Below are positions 17,028 through 25,536 of a DNA stretch of 64,000 nucleotides, one piece after another (within the stretch, counting starts at the first letter, position 1; every line of letters starts with the position of its first letter). The translations under genes were made by a program, and so were the position numbers. Origin of the DNA: an uncultured Muribaculaceae bacterium (lineage in GTDB: Bacteria > Bacteroidota > Bacteroidia > Bacteroidales > Muribaculaceae); assembly GCA_910579035.1 (NCBI GenBank), contig CAJTSR010000007.1, positions 10,807 through 74,806 of the forward strand, read 5' to 3'. A model generated the notes under the pieces. The model made no database searches. It saw nothing but the letters and a program-made list of their open reading frames with translations, and had not been told where the DNA came from.

Positions 17028-18209
17028 TTAAATCCAGTCTTTTGAGCGCAGCACGGCGTCGATTTTATGGCCTGTGGCGAGGCGGCTCCAGTCGGGGCGG
17101 TTTGATAGCACGAAATAGAAGATTCTGGCCTCGGGTATCACTGATTCAAAGACGGAGAACCCGCCGTTGCTGCTCATATGGAATGCCTTGTAGGGCATCT
17201 CAGGCTTGTTTTCCACAAAAATACCGTAACCATAACCTATGTTTGGCAGGCGTGTTCCTGTCTGCCATGCTATGGTGCGGGCCACGTTTTCCGGCGATAT
17301 TAATTTGCCGCCATAAAATGCCTTCTGCCATTTTATGAAATCGGCGGCGGTAGTGTACAGGCCTCTGTCGGCGCGGGTCGGGAAAAATTCGGCTTCGCCG
17401 TAGTCGTATTCCGCCCATTTGCCGGGTTGTCCCTCTACTGGGGCGTAGCCGTGCGCCTCGTTGGGAAATTCGGTGTCGGGGTCGAAAAAGGCCGTGTTTC
17501 GTAGTCCGGCGGCAGAGAATATGCTGTCGGTCATGTATTGGTCGAATGGCATTCCGGCGGCCTGCGATATCACGTACGACAGCAGCATGAACGGCGGTTC
17601 CTGATAGTGGAAGCCTTCGCCGGGATTGTGCAGCAGGCTGTCGACCGATTCGTAGAAGCGTATGAGTTCTTCCTCGCGTCCGTACAGCAGGTAGTCGCTG
17701 CCTTCCCCGAATGTGGAATTATGCCTTTTCACGTAGGTGTCCCACTGGTCCGGGTTGCGCGGTCTGAGGTCGGGGAGGCCGGTTGTGTGCGATAGAATGT
17801 GGCGGAGCTTTACTTCCTTGAAGCAATGCCCTTCAAATTGCGGAAAATACTCGGCCACACTGTCGTCGAGGCTGAGTTTCCCGGCTTCGGCAAGCTTTGT
17901 CACGGCTGCCACCACGAAAGTCTTCGTGATCGAGCACACATTGAGCATCGTGCTGTCTGTCATAGGGCGTGACGGCGCCAGTGATGCTTTTCCGAATCCT
18001 CGGAGGTAAACGATAGAGTCGTTGCGCACCACGCCTACTATGGCTCCGGGCTCGTCGGGGCGAAACATCGTGGAGAAGAGGGAGTCGAGAGGCGTTGTTA
18101 TCTCGCAGGGAGGTATCGCCCTGCTGCCGGTGTCGCTTGAGCAGGACAAGGCCGCCCAAGCAAGTGCCGCTATGGTTGCAGGAAGGATTATTGTGCGAAA
18201 CAGTTTCAT
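17028..18209 (-). CDS. Serine hydrolase of the beta-lactamase / D-Ala-D-Ala carboxypeptidase type (copy 1)
   Basis: A 393-residue lipoprotein (signal ending AALSC, Cys23) of the same PF00144 family as its neighbour. SxxK is Ser93-Ile-Thr-Lys96 in NVCSITKTF; ILSHTTGLPDLRPRN is shared with the neighbour; the tyrosine position reads FHYQE. I take the start at 18209 (MKLFRT), which overlaps the end of the glycosyltransferase gene by ATGA; the longer frame would extend 162 bp into that gene and hide the signal peptide. Confidence 0.88.
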   Translation of the reverse strand: MKLFRTIILPATIAALAWAALSCSSDTGSRAIPPCEITTPLDSLFSTMFRPDEPGAIVGVVRNDSIVYLRGFGKASLAPSRPMTDSTMLNVCSITKTFVVAAVTKLAEAGKLSLDDSVAEYFPQFEGHCFKEVKLRHILSHTTGLPDLRPRNPDQWDTYVKRHNSTFGEGSDYLLYGREEELIRFYESVDSLLHNPGEGFHYQEPPFMLLSYVISQAAGMPFDQYMTDSIFSAAGLRNTAFFDPDTEFPNEAHGYAPVEGQPGKWAEYDYGEAEFFPTRADRGLYTTAADFIKWQKAFYGGKLISPENVARTIAWQTGTRLPNIGYGYGIFVENKPEMPYKAFHMSSNGGFSVFESVIPEARIFYFVLSNRPDWSRLATGHKIDAVLRSKDWI

Positions 18210-19135
18210 TTGAAAAAGCTTAGGATGGCGGTTGCCCCTCGCGGGAAGCGGCGTATGTGGTTGAATGCGAGCCGTAGCGCCATACGGCGGCTGAAGGTGC
18301 CGGCGCGCGACAGGGCGCGACCGTACATCGCGCGTGCCGCGGCTTCCACTCCCGGTTCTTTCGGCGCGCAACGCAGCGCCTCTCCTGCGGCGATAACCCT
18401 CTTATAATCTGCCCAGTGGCGCTTTTCGTGCGGCAGCTCGCTTTCTATTATGGCGGCTGTTGCGTCCATTCGTTGCAGCCTTTGCAACCACGGCTGGGCC
18501 GATATGGAGTCGGAGGTGTGATACACGTCGACGCTTGGCTCGCCCTCGATGCAGGCAATCTCGCCGCCGGCACTGAGCAGGCGCGTTCCGAGTTCGATGT
18601 CGTTCCATATCATTGCGGCGGGATTCCACGCGCCTACTTTGCGTACAAGCTCTGTGCGGGCGCACCACCGCTGTGTGGCGAAACCGCCGTGGAATATATT
18701 GATCCAGCTGCTGGTGCGGGCGAAGCGACCTCTGCGTGTGCTTCCGTCGGCAAGGTGCATGTCCACGTCCCAGCCTATGATGGCGAGCTGCGGATTGCTT
18801 CTGGCTGTGTCGATTACGCGCGAACAGTGCGAGGGACGCATGGTGTCGTCCGAGTCGAAAAACATCACCCACGGCGTGGTGACGGCCTCGAGGCCCTTGT
18901 TGCGGGCGGCTGCCGCGCCGGGAGTGTCGCAGTCGAGCACTCGTATGGTAAAATCGGGGGCGTCGAGCGCCGACTGCCAGCGCGTCAGTTCTTCGCGTGT
19001 ACCGTCGGATGAGTTGTTGTCGACCAGAATTATATCGAGCGGCCTTGCGGTCTGCGCCTCAAGCGAGTGCAGGGTGCGTCCCACAAGCTCTTTCCGGTTG
19101 TGTGCCGGTATGATTATGGTCAGAAACTTTTCCAT
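18206..19135 (-). CDS. Glycosyltransferase family 2
   Basis: A 309-residue GT-A-fold glycosyltransferase. The N terminus (FLTIIIPAHNRKELVGRTLHSL) and the nucleotide-sugar segment DIILVDNNSSDGTREE are typical GT2; the metal-binding DxD motif is DSDD in WVMFFDSDDTM near residue 95. There is no membrane segment except weak hydrophobicity at the C terminus. It sits in an operon with yggS and two serine hydrolases, so a role in envelope glycan synthesis is possible but unproven. Confidence 0.9.
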   Translation of the reverse strand: MEKFLTIIIPAHNRKELVGRTLHSLEAQTARPLDIILVDNNSSDGTREELTRWQSALDAPDFTIRVLDCDTPGAAAARNKGLEAVTTPWVMFFDSDDTMRPSHCSRVIDTARSNPQLAIIGWDVDMHLADGSTRRGRFARTSSWINIFHGGFATQRWCARTELVRKVGAWNPAAMIWNDIELGTRLLSAGGEIACIEGEPSVDVYHTSDSISAQPWLQRLQRMDATAAIIESELPHEKRHWADYKRVIAAGEALRCAPKEPGVEAAARAMYGRALSRAGTFSRRMALRLAFNHIRRFPRGATAILSFFK

Positions 19136-19138
19136 CGT

Positions 19139-19813
19139 TCAGTATGCTCTTGCTCCGAATATGGCTGTGCCTACCCGCACAAGGTTAGAGCCGGCCTCTA
19201 TGGCGAGCGGATAGTCGTCGCTCATGCCCATCGACAGGGTGTCGAAGCCGCGCAGGTCGGGGGCAATGGCCAGTATCTGCTTTCTGAGGTCTGCTATCGC
19301 CTTGAAGTCGGCCGCTATGCGGGCGGTGTCGTCGGTGTTGGTGGCCATTCCCATAAGTCCGCATATATGGGTGGCGCGAAGGCTCTCAAAGCGCCTGTCG
19401 CGGAAGTATGCCTCTATTTCTTCGGGGGTGAATCCGAATTTGGTTTCTTCGGCCGCAACGTGTACCTGCATCAGTACGCGGCTGGTGATGCCGAGCCGTG
19501 CGCTTTCGGCATCGATGGCATCGAGCACGCGCTCGGAATCTACGCTCTCTATCAGCGCTATAGGCCCTGCTTCGAGCAGCTTGCGCACCTTGTTTGTCTG
19601 GAGGTGGCCTATGAAGTGCCACCGTATGTCGGCGGGAAGCGCCGGTATTTTAGCGGATAATTCCTGCACGCGGCTCTCGCCGAAGATGCGTTGTCCGGCG
19701 GAATAGGCCTCGGCAATGGCCTCTGCCGGGTGAAATTTGGAGACCGCCACCAGTTCCACCCCCGCAGGGAGGGTGGCGGCGACGGTTTTCAATGCCTCGG
19801 CAACCGGGCTCAT
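19139..19813 (-). CDS. YggS-family PLP homeostasis protein
   Basis: A 224-residue member of the PLPBP/YggS family, single-domain TIM-barrel proteins that bind pyridoxal phosphate and keep B6 levels in balance without a known catalytic reaction. The PLP lysine is in ELVAVSKFHPAEAI near residue 27, WHFIGHLQTNK is the central signature, and LSMGMSDDYPLAIEAGSNLVRVGTAIFG closes the phosphate-binding region. Its start shares one base with the DUF4494 stop. Confidence 0.93.
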   Translation of the reverse strand: MSPVAEALKTVAATLPAGVELVAVSKFHPAEAIAEAYSAGQRIFGESRVQELSAKIPALPADIRWHFIGHLQTNKVRKLLEAGPIALIESVDSERVLDAIDAESARLGITSRVLMQVHVAAEETKFGFTPEEIEAYFRDRRFESLRATHICGLMGMATNTDDTARIAADFKAIADLRKQILAIAPDLRGFDTLSMGMSDDYPLAIEAGSNLVRVGTAIFGARAY

Positions 19814-20247
19814 CAGTCTACTACTTTCATTTTGTATACGTCCATCAGCGGTGTTTCGGAGATAGACAGTATGTCGTAGTCGGCCATTGTTCCGGCCATG
19901 CCTTTCACAAAGTTTTCGTGTGCTTCCTTGAAGTTCGATGCCTGCACGAGAATGAGCGATGTCGAGCGCTTCTCGGCGGCTGTCTTTTCGTCGATTGTAA
20001 TGAATCCTACTTTGGCAAGATACCAGCGGTCGCCGTCCTCGTTGAAGAATATTTCGGCGATTTTGGTGCGCTTCACAGCCGACACGCTGAATTCGCCCGA
20101 TATGAAGGGAGTCTGTTCTTCGGTGATTCGTGCTTCTGCTTCCGTGAACGACAGGGCGTCTACAAGATAGGGTTCGGTTACTTTCTTTACAGCTCCGTTT
20201 TCCTGGAGTTTGTCGTACCTTACTTTACATTCAAACCAATTTGCCAT
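19813..20247 (-). CDS. DUF4494 domain protein
   Basis: A 144-residue soluble protein. The opening MANWFECKVRYDKLQENG and the middle YLVDALSFTEAEARI resemble the uncharacterised DUF4494 family conserved in Bacteroidetes. No catalytic motif, signal peptide or membrane segment is visible. It sits between a DUF2007 protein and yggS in the tyrS-containing operon. Confidence 0.8.
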   Translation of the reverse strand: MANWFECKVRYDKLQENGAVKKVTEPYLVDALSFTEAEARITEEQTPFISGEFSVSAVKRTKIAEIFFNEDGDRWYLAKVGFITIDEKTAAEKRSTSLILVQASNFKEAHENFVKGMAGTMADYDILSISETPLMDVYKMKVVD

Positions 20248-20298
20248 GATAATATTGTTTTTTTTGATGGTGTCAGACAGATGCGGTCTGCCTCCATC

Positions 20299-20529
20299 TT
20301 AGTCGCCTGCGGCGGCCAATAGTTCTGCCGCTTTTTCGGCGTGGTCAGCCCGCACGTACAGCCTTACCGGCGCCCACGTCGCTCCTGCGCCGTAGATTGT
20401 GGCCATAGCATCGTATACTACGAATGCCTCGATACCGTTGGTCTGCAGCATTCCGCAGGCTATGGCAGCTTCGCGTTCGTTTGAGAACTCGGCTGCGAGC
20501 ACCGGCGGCGTGTGGGGCTTGTTGTCCAT
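20299..20529 (-). CDS. DUF2007-type small protein
   Basis: A 76-residue soluble protein with the DUF2007 (putative signal-transducing) pattern: VLAAEFSNEREAAIACGMLQTNGIEAFVV followed by VRLYVRADHAEKAAELL, a ferredoxin-like beta-alpha-beta fold. It begins 1 bp after the tyrS stop, so is translated from the same mRNA. Function is not known. Confidence 0.8.
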   Translation of the reverse strand: MDNKPHTPPVLAAEFSNEREAAIACGMLQTNGIEAFVVYDAMATIYGAGATWAPVRLYVRADHAEKAAELLAAAGD

Positions 20530-20530
20530 A

Positions 20531-21826
20531 TTATTTTGCGATTAACAGGTAATAATTCTTTTTGCCTTTCTGGGCTATGATGTAGCGCCCGTTGAGCAGC
20601 ATGGAGGCCGACGCTGTGGCCTGCGGGTCGCTCACTTTCTCTTTGTTGATTGAGAAGCCGCCGCCTTGCACCATCTTGCGCATTTCGGCTTTCGAGGGGA
20701 ACACGGGGGCTTTTTCGGTAAGCAGGTCGGCAAGGCGTGTTTCGCCGTTGATGTCGTCGAGCGATACCTCGAAAGTGGGCACGCCCTCGAAGAGGTCGAG
20801 CAGGGTCTGCTCGTCGATGTGGCGCAGGGCGTCGGCGGCCTTGTTGCTGAAGAGTATCTGCGAGGCTTCAACGGCGGCCTGCCATTCGGCTTCGCTGTGC
20901 ACCATGCTGGTTATTTCCTTTGCGAGGCGCTTCTGGAGCGGGCGCTGGGCGGGGTCGGCAGCCTGTTGTGCCACGAGGTCGGCAACTTCCTCGCGGGTAA
21001 GCTCGGTAAATATCTTGATGTATTTTTCGGCGTCGTCGTCCGACACGTTCAGCCAGAACTGGTAGAACTTGTAGGGCGAGGTGCGCTTGGGGTCAAGCCA
21101 CACGTTGCCGCTCTCTGTCTTTCCGAACTTGCCACCGTCGGCCTTGGTGATGAGCGGGCATGTGAGGGCGAACGCGTCGGTGGCGCCTTCGATGCGACGT
21201 ATCAGCTCGGAGCCTGTGGTCATGTTGCCCCACTGGTCGGAACCGCCCATCTGCAGGCGGCAGCCCTTGGTGCGGTAGAGGTGGAGGAAGTCGTAGCCCT
21301 GCAGGAGCTGGTAGGAAAATTCCGTGAACGACATTCCTTCGCGGCTTTCGCCCGATAGGCGCTTCTTCACGGAGTCCTTCGCCATCATATAGTTGACGGT
21401 GATGTGCTTGCCGATGTCGCGTATGAATTCGAGGAATGAAAATTCGCGCATCCAGTCGTAGTTGTTCACAAGCTCTGCGGCGTTGGGCGCGTCGCTGTCG
21501 AAATCGAGGAATTTGGCCAGCTGGGCCTTTATTGCCTCCTGATTGTGCCGAAGCGTGGTTTCGTCGATAAGCTTGCGTTCCTGGCTCTTCATCGAGGGGT
21601 CGCCTATCATGCCGGTGGCTCCTCCGATGAGTGCGAGGGGCTTGTGGCCCGAACGCTGGAAGTGTTTGAGCATCATCACTCCCACGAGATGCCCTATGTG
21701 GAGGCTGTCGGCCGTGGGGTCTATGCCGAGGTATGCCGTGGCCATACCTTCTTTAAGCATATCTTCGGTGCCGGGCATTGCTGTGTGCAGCATCCCGCGC
21801 CAAGTTAGTTCTTCTATAAAGTCCAT
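20531..21826 (-). CDS. tyrS: Tyrosyl-tRNA synthetase
   Basis: A 431-residue class I synthetase. The HIGH motif is in GIDPTADSLHIGHLVG near residues 36-50; the KMSKS equivalent is KFGKTESG, the usual bacterial TyrRS variant; tyrosine-binding residues are in QLLQGYDFLHLY and GGSDQWGNM. An S4-type RNA-binding domain closes the protein (SKAEMRKMVQGGGFSINKEKV). Five bases separate it from cdd upstream. Confidence 0.97.
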   Translation of the reverse strand: MDFIEELTWRGMLHTAMPGTEDMLKEGMATAYLGIDPTADSLHIGHLVGVMMLKHFQRSGHKPLALIGGATGMIGDPSMKSQERKLIDETTLRHNQEAIKAQLAKFLDFDSDAPNAAELVNNYDWMREFSFLEFIRDIGKHITVNYMMAKDSVKKRLSGESREGMSFTEFSYQLLQGYDFLHLYRTKGCRLQMGGSDQWGNMTTGSELIRRIEGATDAFALTCPLITKADGGKFGKTESGNVWLDPKRTSPYKFYQFWLNVSDDDAEKYIKIFTELTREEVADLVAQQAADPAQRPLQKRLAKEITSMVHSEAEWQAAVEASQILFSNKAADALRHIDEQTLLDLFEGVPTFEVSLDDINGETRLADLLTEKAPVFPSKAEMRKMVQGGGFSINKEKVSDPQATASASMLLNGRYIIAQKGKKNYYLLIAK

Positions 21827-21831
21827 AGCGG

Positions 21832-22305
21832 TTAAAATTCTGTAAATGCGAATGGCAGCAGTGATTTTACCGAAGGCAGGCAGTATATCTCCAAGGCTCC
21901 GGCGAGGATTACAGGCACATCATGCCCGGCGCGCATCTCGTATTCGAGCAGTGCCTGGCGGCATGCCCCGCAAGGGGCTGCGGGAGTGGCGCAAGGCAGG
22001 CCGTCGGTTCCGACGGCGGCCACGGCAATCATCTCGAACGTTTCCTCGGGAGCATTCGCCCCGGCCCAGTAGCAGGCAGAGCGCTCGGCGCAGGTGCCGG
22101 AGGGATAGGCTACGTTTTCCTGATTCGCCCCGGTGACGATCGAGCCGTTCGACAGGCGTATGGCAGCCCCTACCTTGAAATGGCTGTAAGGCGCGTACGA
22201 GCCGGCAGTGGCGGCGCGGGCGGCGTCGACAAGCTCGCGGACGGGCGCGTCGAGTTCTTCGTAGGCCATTACTTTGGCGCTGGTGATGATTTCCAAATCT
22301 CTCAT
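21832..22305 (-). CDS. cdd: Cytidine deaminase
   Basis: A 157-residue zinc enzyme that deaminates cytidine or deoxycytidine in pyrimidine salvage. Zinc ligands and the catalytic acid are visible: Cys72 and Glu74 in TCAERSA, Cys112 and Cys115 in PCGACRQ. YSHFKVGAAI and GANQENVAYPSG are the substrate-binding signatures. It is the first gene of the operon that runs to 15855. Confidence 0.95.
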   Translation of the reverse strand: MRDLEIITSAKVMAYEELDAPVRELVDAARAATAGSYAPYSHFKVGAAIRLSNGSIVTGANQENVAYPSGTCAERSACYWAGANAPEETFEMIAVAAVGTDGLPCATPAAPCGACRQALLEYEMRAGHDVPVILAGALEIYCLPSVKSLLPFAFTEF

Positions 22306-22331
22306 TGCTGTATTTCGATATTTTTGGATTG

Positions 22332-22339
22332 CAAATTTA
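22332..22339 (-). promoter_or_regulatory. -7 promoter box of the cdd-tyrS operon
   Basis: TAAATTTG on the minus strand, 26 bp before the cdd start; the only consensus box upstream of the eight-gene operon. Confidence 0.6.
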
Positions 22340-22402
22340 GCTGTTTTGGGCCGTAATATAAAAAATGAGCCTCGGAAATTTTCATATTTTAATAATAAGC
22401 AT

Positions 22403-22410
22403 TATTTTTG
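22403..22410 (+). promoter_or_regulatory. -7 promoter box of the TPR gene
   Basis: TATTTTTG, 63 bp before the ATG at 22474, divergent from the cdd promoter. Confidence 0.5.
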
Positions 22411-22473
22411 CAGGTCGAAAGCGGACACTGGCCGCTCGCTATGGACTTGATAAATAAGAAACCAACAAAATAA

Positions 22474-23127
22474 ATGGAAAAAAAAGATACCGCAGCTCCC
22501 GAGCAGCTCGACCACGCCGAGGAAATTCTTTCCAAGGCACGTGCCAATAAGAAAACTCTGACAGGCCTCGCCATAGGCCTTATCGTAGTGGTTGCGGGTG
22601 TGCTTGTATGGCTGCTCGTGGCTCAGTCGGGAAGCCGCAAGGCCGACGAGCTCGTGGCGCAGGCCGATGCCGCCGCCAACGATTCTATCGCTATGACTCT
22701 TTACGCCGATGCCGCAAAGGCCGGATATAAGAGCGGCAACCGTGCGAAGGCAGAACTCGGAATCCGCCTTTATCAGGAAGGCAAGTATGCCGAGGCTCTC
22801 GAATACCTCGACGACGCGTCGCTTGACGACGAAATCGCCGCAGCAGGAGTGTACACCCTTCAGGGTGACTGCCACGTGAATCTCGACCAGCTCGATCAGG
22901 CGCTCAAATGCTACTCCAAGGCAATATCCACAGCCAACGGCAATCCTGAAATAGTTCCGTTCGTCCTTATCAAGGAAGCCAACATCTACCGCGCTCAGGG
23001 CAAGTATGCCGACGAAGCCGAGGCTTACAAGGCTATCATCGAGGATTATCCCAAGTATGTGGCAAGCACGCGTGTGGATATCAAGAAATACTACGAGCGC
23101 GCACTGGCACAGTCCCGCGCCGAATAA
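22474..23127 (+). CDS. Membrane-anchored tetratricopeptide repeat protein
   Basis: A 217-residue protein with a charged cytoplasmic N terminus, one membrane segment (GLAIGLIVVVAGVLVWLLVA, residues 31-50) and a periplasmic or cytoplasmic domain with about three TPR units (for example QGDCHVNLDQLDQALKCYSKAIS and EANIYRAQGKYADEAEAYKAIIEDYP). This matches YfgM-like/tol-pal-type TPR proteins in Bacteroidetes, which act as scaffolds. A strong terminator follows at once. Confidence 0.85.
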   Translation: MEKKDTAAPEQLDHAEEILSKARANKKTLTGLAIGLIVVVAGVLVWLLVAQSGSRKADELVAQADAAANDSIAMTLYADAAKAGYKSGNRAKAELGIRLYQEGKYAEALEYLDDASLDDEIAAAGVYTLQGDCHVNLDQLDQALKCYSKAISTANGNPEIVPFVLIKEANIYRAQGKYADEAEAYKAIIEDYPKYVASTRVDIKKYYERALAQSRAE

Positions 23128-23158
23128 TCGCAGAACCCAACCACCAAAGCCATAACTC

Positions 23159-23197
23159 AAGAAAGGGACATCCGTCGAAGGCGGTTGTCCCTTTCTT
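23159..23197 (+). terminator. Rho-independent terminator after the TPR gene
   Basis: A perfect 12-bp stem (AAGAAAGGGACA at 23159-23170 with TGTCCCTTTCTT at 23186-23197), then TATT. It isolates the TPR gene from the GH9 gene starting 24 bp later. Confidence 0.9.
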
Positions 23198-23201
23198 ATT
23201 A

Positions 23202-23210
23202 ACACCCTCT
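23202..23210 (+). repeat. Solo ACACCCTCT repeat end upstream of the GH9 gene
   Basis: TTATTAACACCCTCT lies directly after the terminator and 10 bp before the GH9 ATG, the same arrangement as at the ClC gene. No TAnnTTTG promoter fits between terminator and start, so the repeat occupies the only available promoter space. Confidence 0.55.
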
Positions 23211-23220
23211 GATATCCTGT

Positions 23221-25533
23221 ATGAAACTATACCGCGCATTATTGTCTGTTCTGGTCTTATTGCTGTCGGTCGACGCATATGCTACGAGGCTGCTCGGGGT
23301 CGATCTTGTCGACAAAGATTATCTGGCAGTGCATTTCCGCGACGGCGAGGTGCGCTACAGGGACAACGGCACCGGCCCGAGTGCCTATCTGGGACACGCC
23401 TTTGCTCCCGGCGACGACTCGCTCGTGGTGTTCGGCAGCAGGCTCGATGTTGCCAATGTGCAGAACCCCTCGCTGTGGAGCATAAGTTCGCCCGACGACA
23501 GTGCCTTTACCTCGGTATCGCCGCTTGAGGTGTGGCGCAAGTCGAAGCCTATGAATACCGATTCGAGGCTGCACAGCGAGCTTGACCACTGGATATTTCT
23601 CAAACTGCCGCGTTCGATGAAGCAGGGGTGCCGCTATAAGGTGCGCATACCCGGTTTTCTCGGCTCGGACGTTGCGGAAGCCGCCGTGTGCTTCGACGTA
23701 TGGAACACGGTTTCGGAGTCGGTGCATGTGAATCGTATCGGTTATACTCCCGGCGGCCGGGTCAATCTCGCCGACCTCTATATGTGGCTCGGCGACGGAG
23801 GCATGCGCGACTATCAGGAGTGGGAAGGCCGCAAGGTGTATCTCTACAATCCCGCCACCGGCTCGCGCCAAGAGGCCGGCACGGTGAGGCAATGGAAGCG
23901 GCAGGCTGACGCTGAGTATGAGGCGGGAAAGAAAAATCTGACAGGCTCCGATGTGTGGAGCGCCGATTTTGTCGCCGCCGAGCCGGGGCGCTACCGCATC
24001 GTGGTTGAAGGAGTGGGGTGCAGCCCCGATTTTGAAGTGTCGGCCGATATCTACCGCGAGCCGTTCCGCTACTCGGTAAGGGGCTACTACTATATGCGGC
24101 TTGACGAGCCTGTCGACACGCCGAGGGTGCTGCCCGTGCCGCGCCAGCCGCAGTTTGTGGCCGGAGGTGTGGCGGACGATTTCAAGATATACAAGACAGA
24201 CCTGCAGCCGTGGCACCCCGAATGGCGCAAGCTGAGAATGGACGTCTGGGACGAGCCTCATTTCAAAAAGGCGGAGGCGTCGGTGTTCTGGAAACACCGC
24301 CTGCCGGGTAATCCCGTGGCAAAAAATGTTCGCGGAGGTCACTCCGACGCTTTCGACTGGGACCGTCATATCGCCCACGTGAGCAATATCTACGATATGC
24401 TTTTGCCCTATATTCTGACAGGAGGCCGGCTCGGTGACGACAATCTCGGCATACGCGAAAGCGGCAACGGTATTCCCGACCTTCTCGACGAGGCGCGCAA
24501 CGAAGTCGATTTCTTCCTCAGTATCCGCGACGGCAAGGCTTATTCGCAGGGAGTTACGAATCCGTCGGCAGACTGGCGCGTGATGTTTCAGGCCGGGTGC
24601 ACCACTATGGCGGCATGGGCCAATGCCGCCAACTGCGCCATGATGGCCGAGGCTTTCAGGATAAACGGCAACAGCCGGCTGGCCGACTATTATACGCGCG
24701 AGGCTGTCAAGGCATACCGCTATGCCCGCAGCTGCAAGGACAAGCAGGAAGATGACATCCAGGACATAGGCGATATGGGCATGCGTGCGGCAGACTTCCG
24801 CCAGATGGCGGCAGCGTATCTCTATAACCTCACCGGCGACCGCAAGTGGGAGAAGGAGATGGTGGCCAATGCTTGTGTCAAGGACGGAAACTCAACACTG
24901 TTCGGCCGCAGTTATGTGGACGGCAAGTGGTCGGCATATTGCCAGATATGGGGCGCGGCGGCTTATCTGGTCTGTCCTCATAAGCGGCATTACCCGGAGT
25001 ATTATGCCAATCTGGTATCGAGTATCAACTCGCATGCAGAGTCCTATCATCTGCGCCCCGCTGCTAAGCGGCCGTCGCGCAGGGTGGCTTCGGACAATCG
25101 CTTCCACACGTCGCAAAACATGCACCTGGTGATACTCGCTCACTTTGTAGCACCCGACAGCAGGCGCCGCGAGCTTGAGGACGCCATGTATGCCGAGGCC
25201 GGCTGGGGGCTTGGCCGCAACCCTGCCAACATAGTGGAGATGACAGGGCTTGGAAGCCGCCATATAACAGATGTGTACTCCACGGGGCGCAACGACGGTG
25301 CGCCGGGCACCCACCCGGGGCAGACACCGTTCAACGGCACGGAAACGTGGACGGCGAATAACGGCGGCGACGCCCGGCTGCTGCTCCGCAGGTGCTATCC
25401 CGCCTGGAGTGAGTGGCCTCAGCAAGAATCTTTCTTCAATCAGAGATATATGTGGGTGAACTCCGAGTTCACGCCGCGGCAGACTATGCGCGGCAAGATG
25501 GCTCTGCTCGCATATCTCTATGGCATAAGGTAG
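23221..25533 (+). CDS. Glycoside hydrolase family 9 enzyme
   Basis: A 770-residue secreted enzyme: signal peptide (residues 1-21, ending AYA), N-terminal beta-sandwich domains (to about residue 290, including RIGYTPGGRVNLADLY) and an (alpha/alpha)6 catalytic domain. The GH9 base pair of aspartates appears as SDAFDWD, Asp376 and Asp379, in place of the common DAGD; the general acid is probably Glu749 in WVNSEFTPRQT. NPSADWRVMFQAGC and PGTHPGQTPFNG are distinctive. GH9 enzymes are mostly endoglucanases or related beta-glucanases; the atypical motif means the substrate may differ. The MATE gene starts 3 bp downstream. Confidence 0.85.
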   Translation: MKLYRALLSVLVLLLSVDAYATRLLGVDLVDKDYLAVHFRDGEVRYRDNGTGPSAYLGHAFAPGDDSLVVFGSRLDVANVQNPSLWSISSPDDSAFTSVSPLEVWRKSKPMNTDSRLHSELDHWIFLKLPRSMKQGCRYKVRIPGFLGSDVAEAAVCFDVWNTVSESVHVNRIGYTPGGRVNLADLYMWLGDGGMRDYQEWEGRKVYLYNPATGSRQEAGTVRQWKRQADAEYEAGKKNLTGSDVWSADFVAAEPGRYRIVVEGVGCSPDFEVSADIYREPFRYSVRGYYYMRLDEPVDTPRVLPVPRQPQFVAGGVADDFKIYKTDLQPWHPEWRKLRMDVWDEPHFKKAEASVFWKHRLPGNPVAKNVRGGHSDAFDWDRHIAHVSNIYDMLLPYILTGGRLGDDNLGIRESGNGIPDLLDEARNEVDFFLSIRDGKAYSQGVTNPSADWRVMFQAGCTTMAAWANAANCAMMAEAFRINGNSRLADYYTREAVKAYRYARSCKDKQEDDIQDIGDMGMRAADFRQMAAAYLYNLTGDRKWEKEMVANACVKDGNSTLFGRSYVDGKWSAYCQIWGAAAYLVCPHKRHYPEYYANLVSSINSHAESYHLRPAAKRPSRRVASDNRFHTSQNMHLVILAHFVAPDSRRRELEDAMYAEAGWGLGRNPANIVEMTGLGSRHITDVYSTGRNDGAPGTHPGQTPFNGTETWTANNGGDARLLLRRCYPAWSEWPQQESFFNQRYMWVNSEFTPRQTMRGKMALLAYLYGIR

Positions 25534-25536
25534 TTT

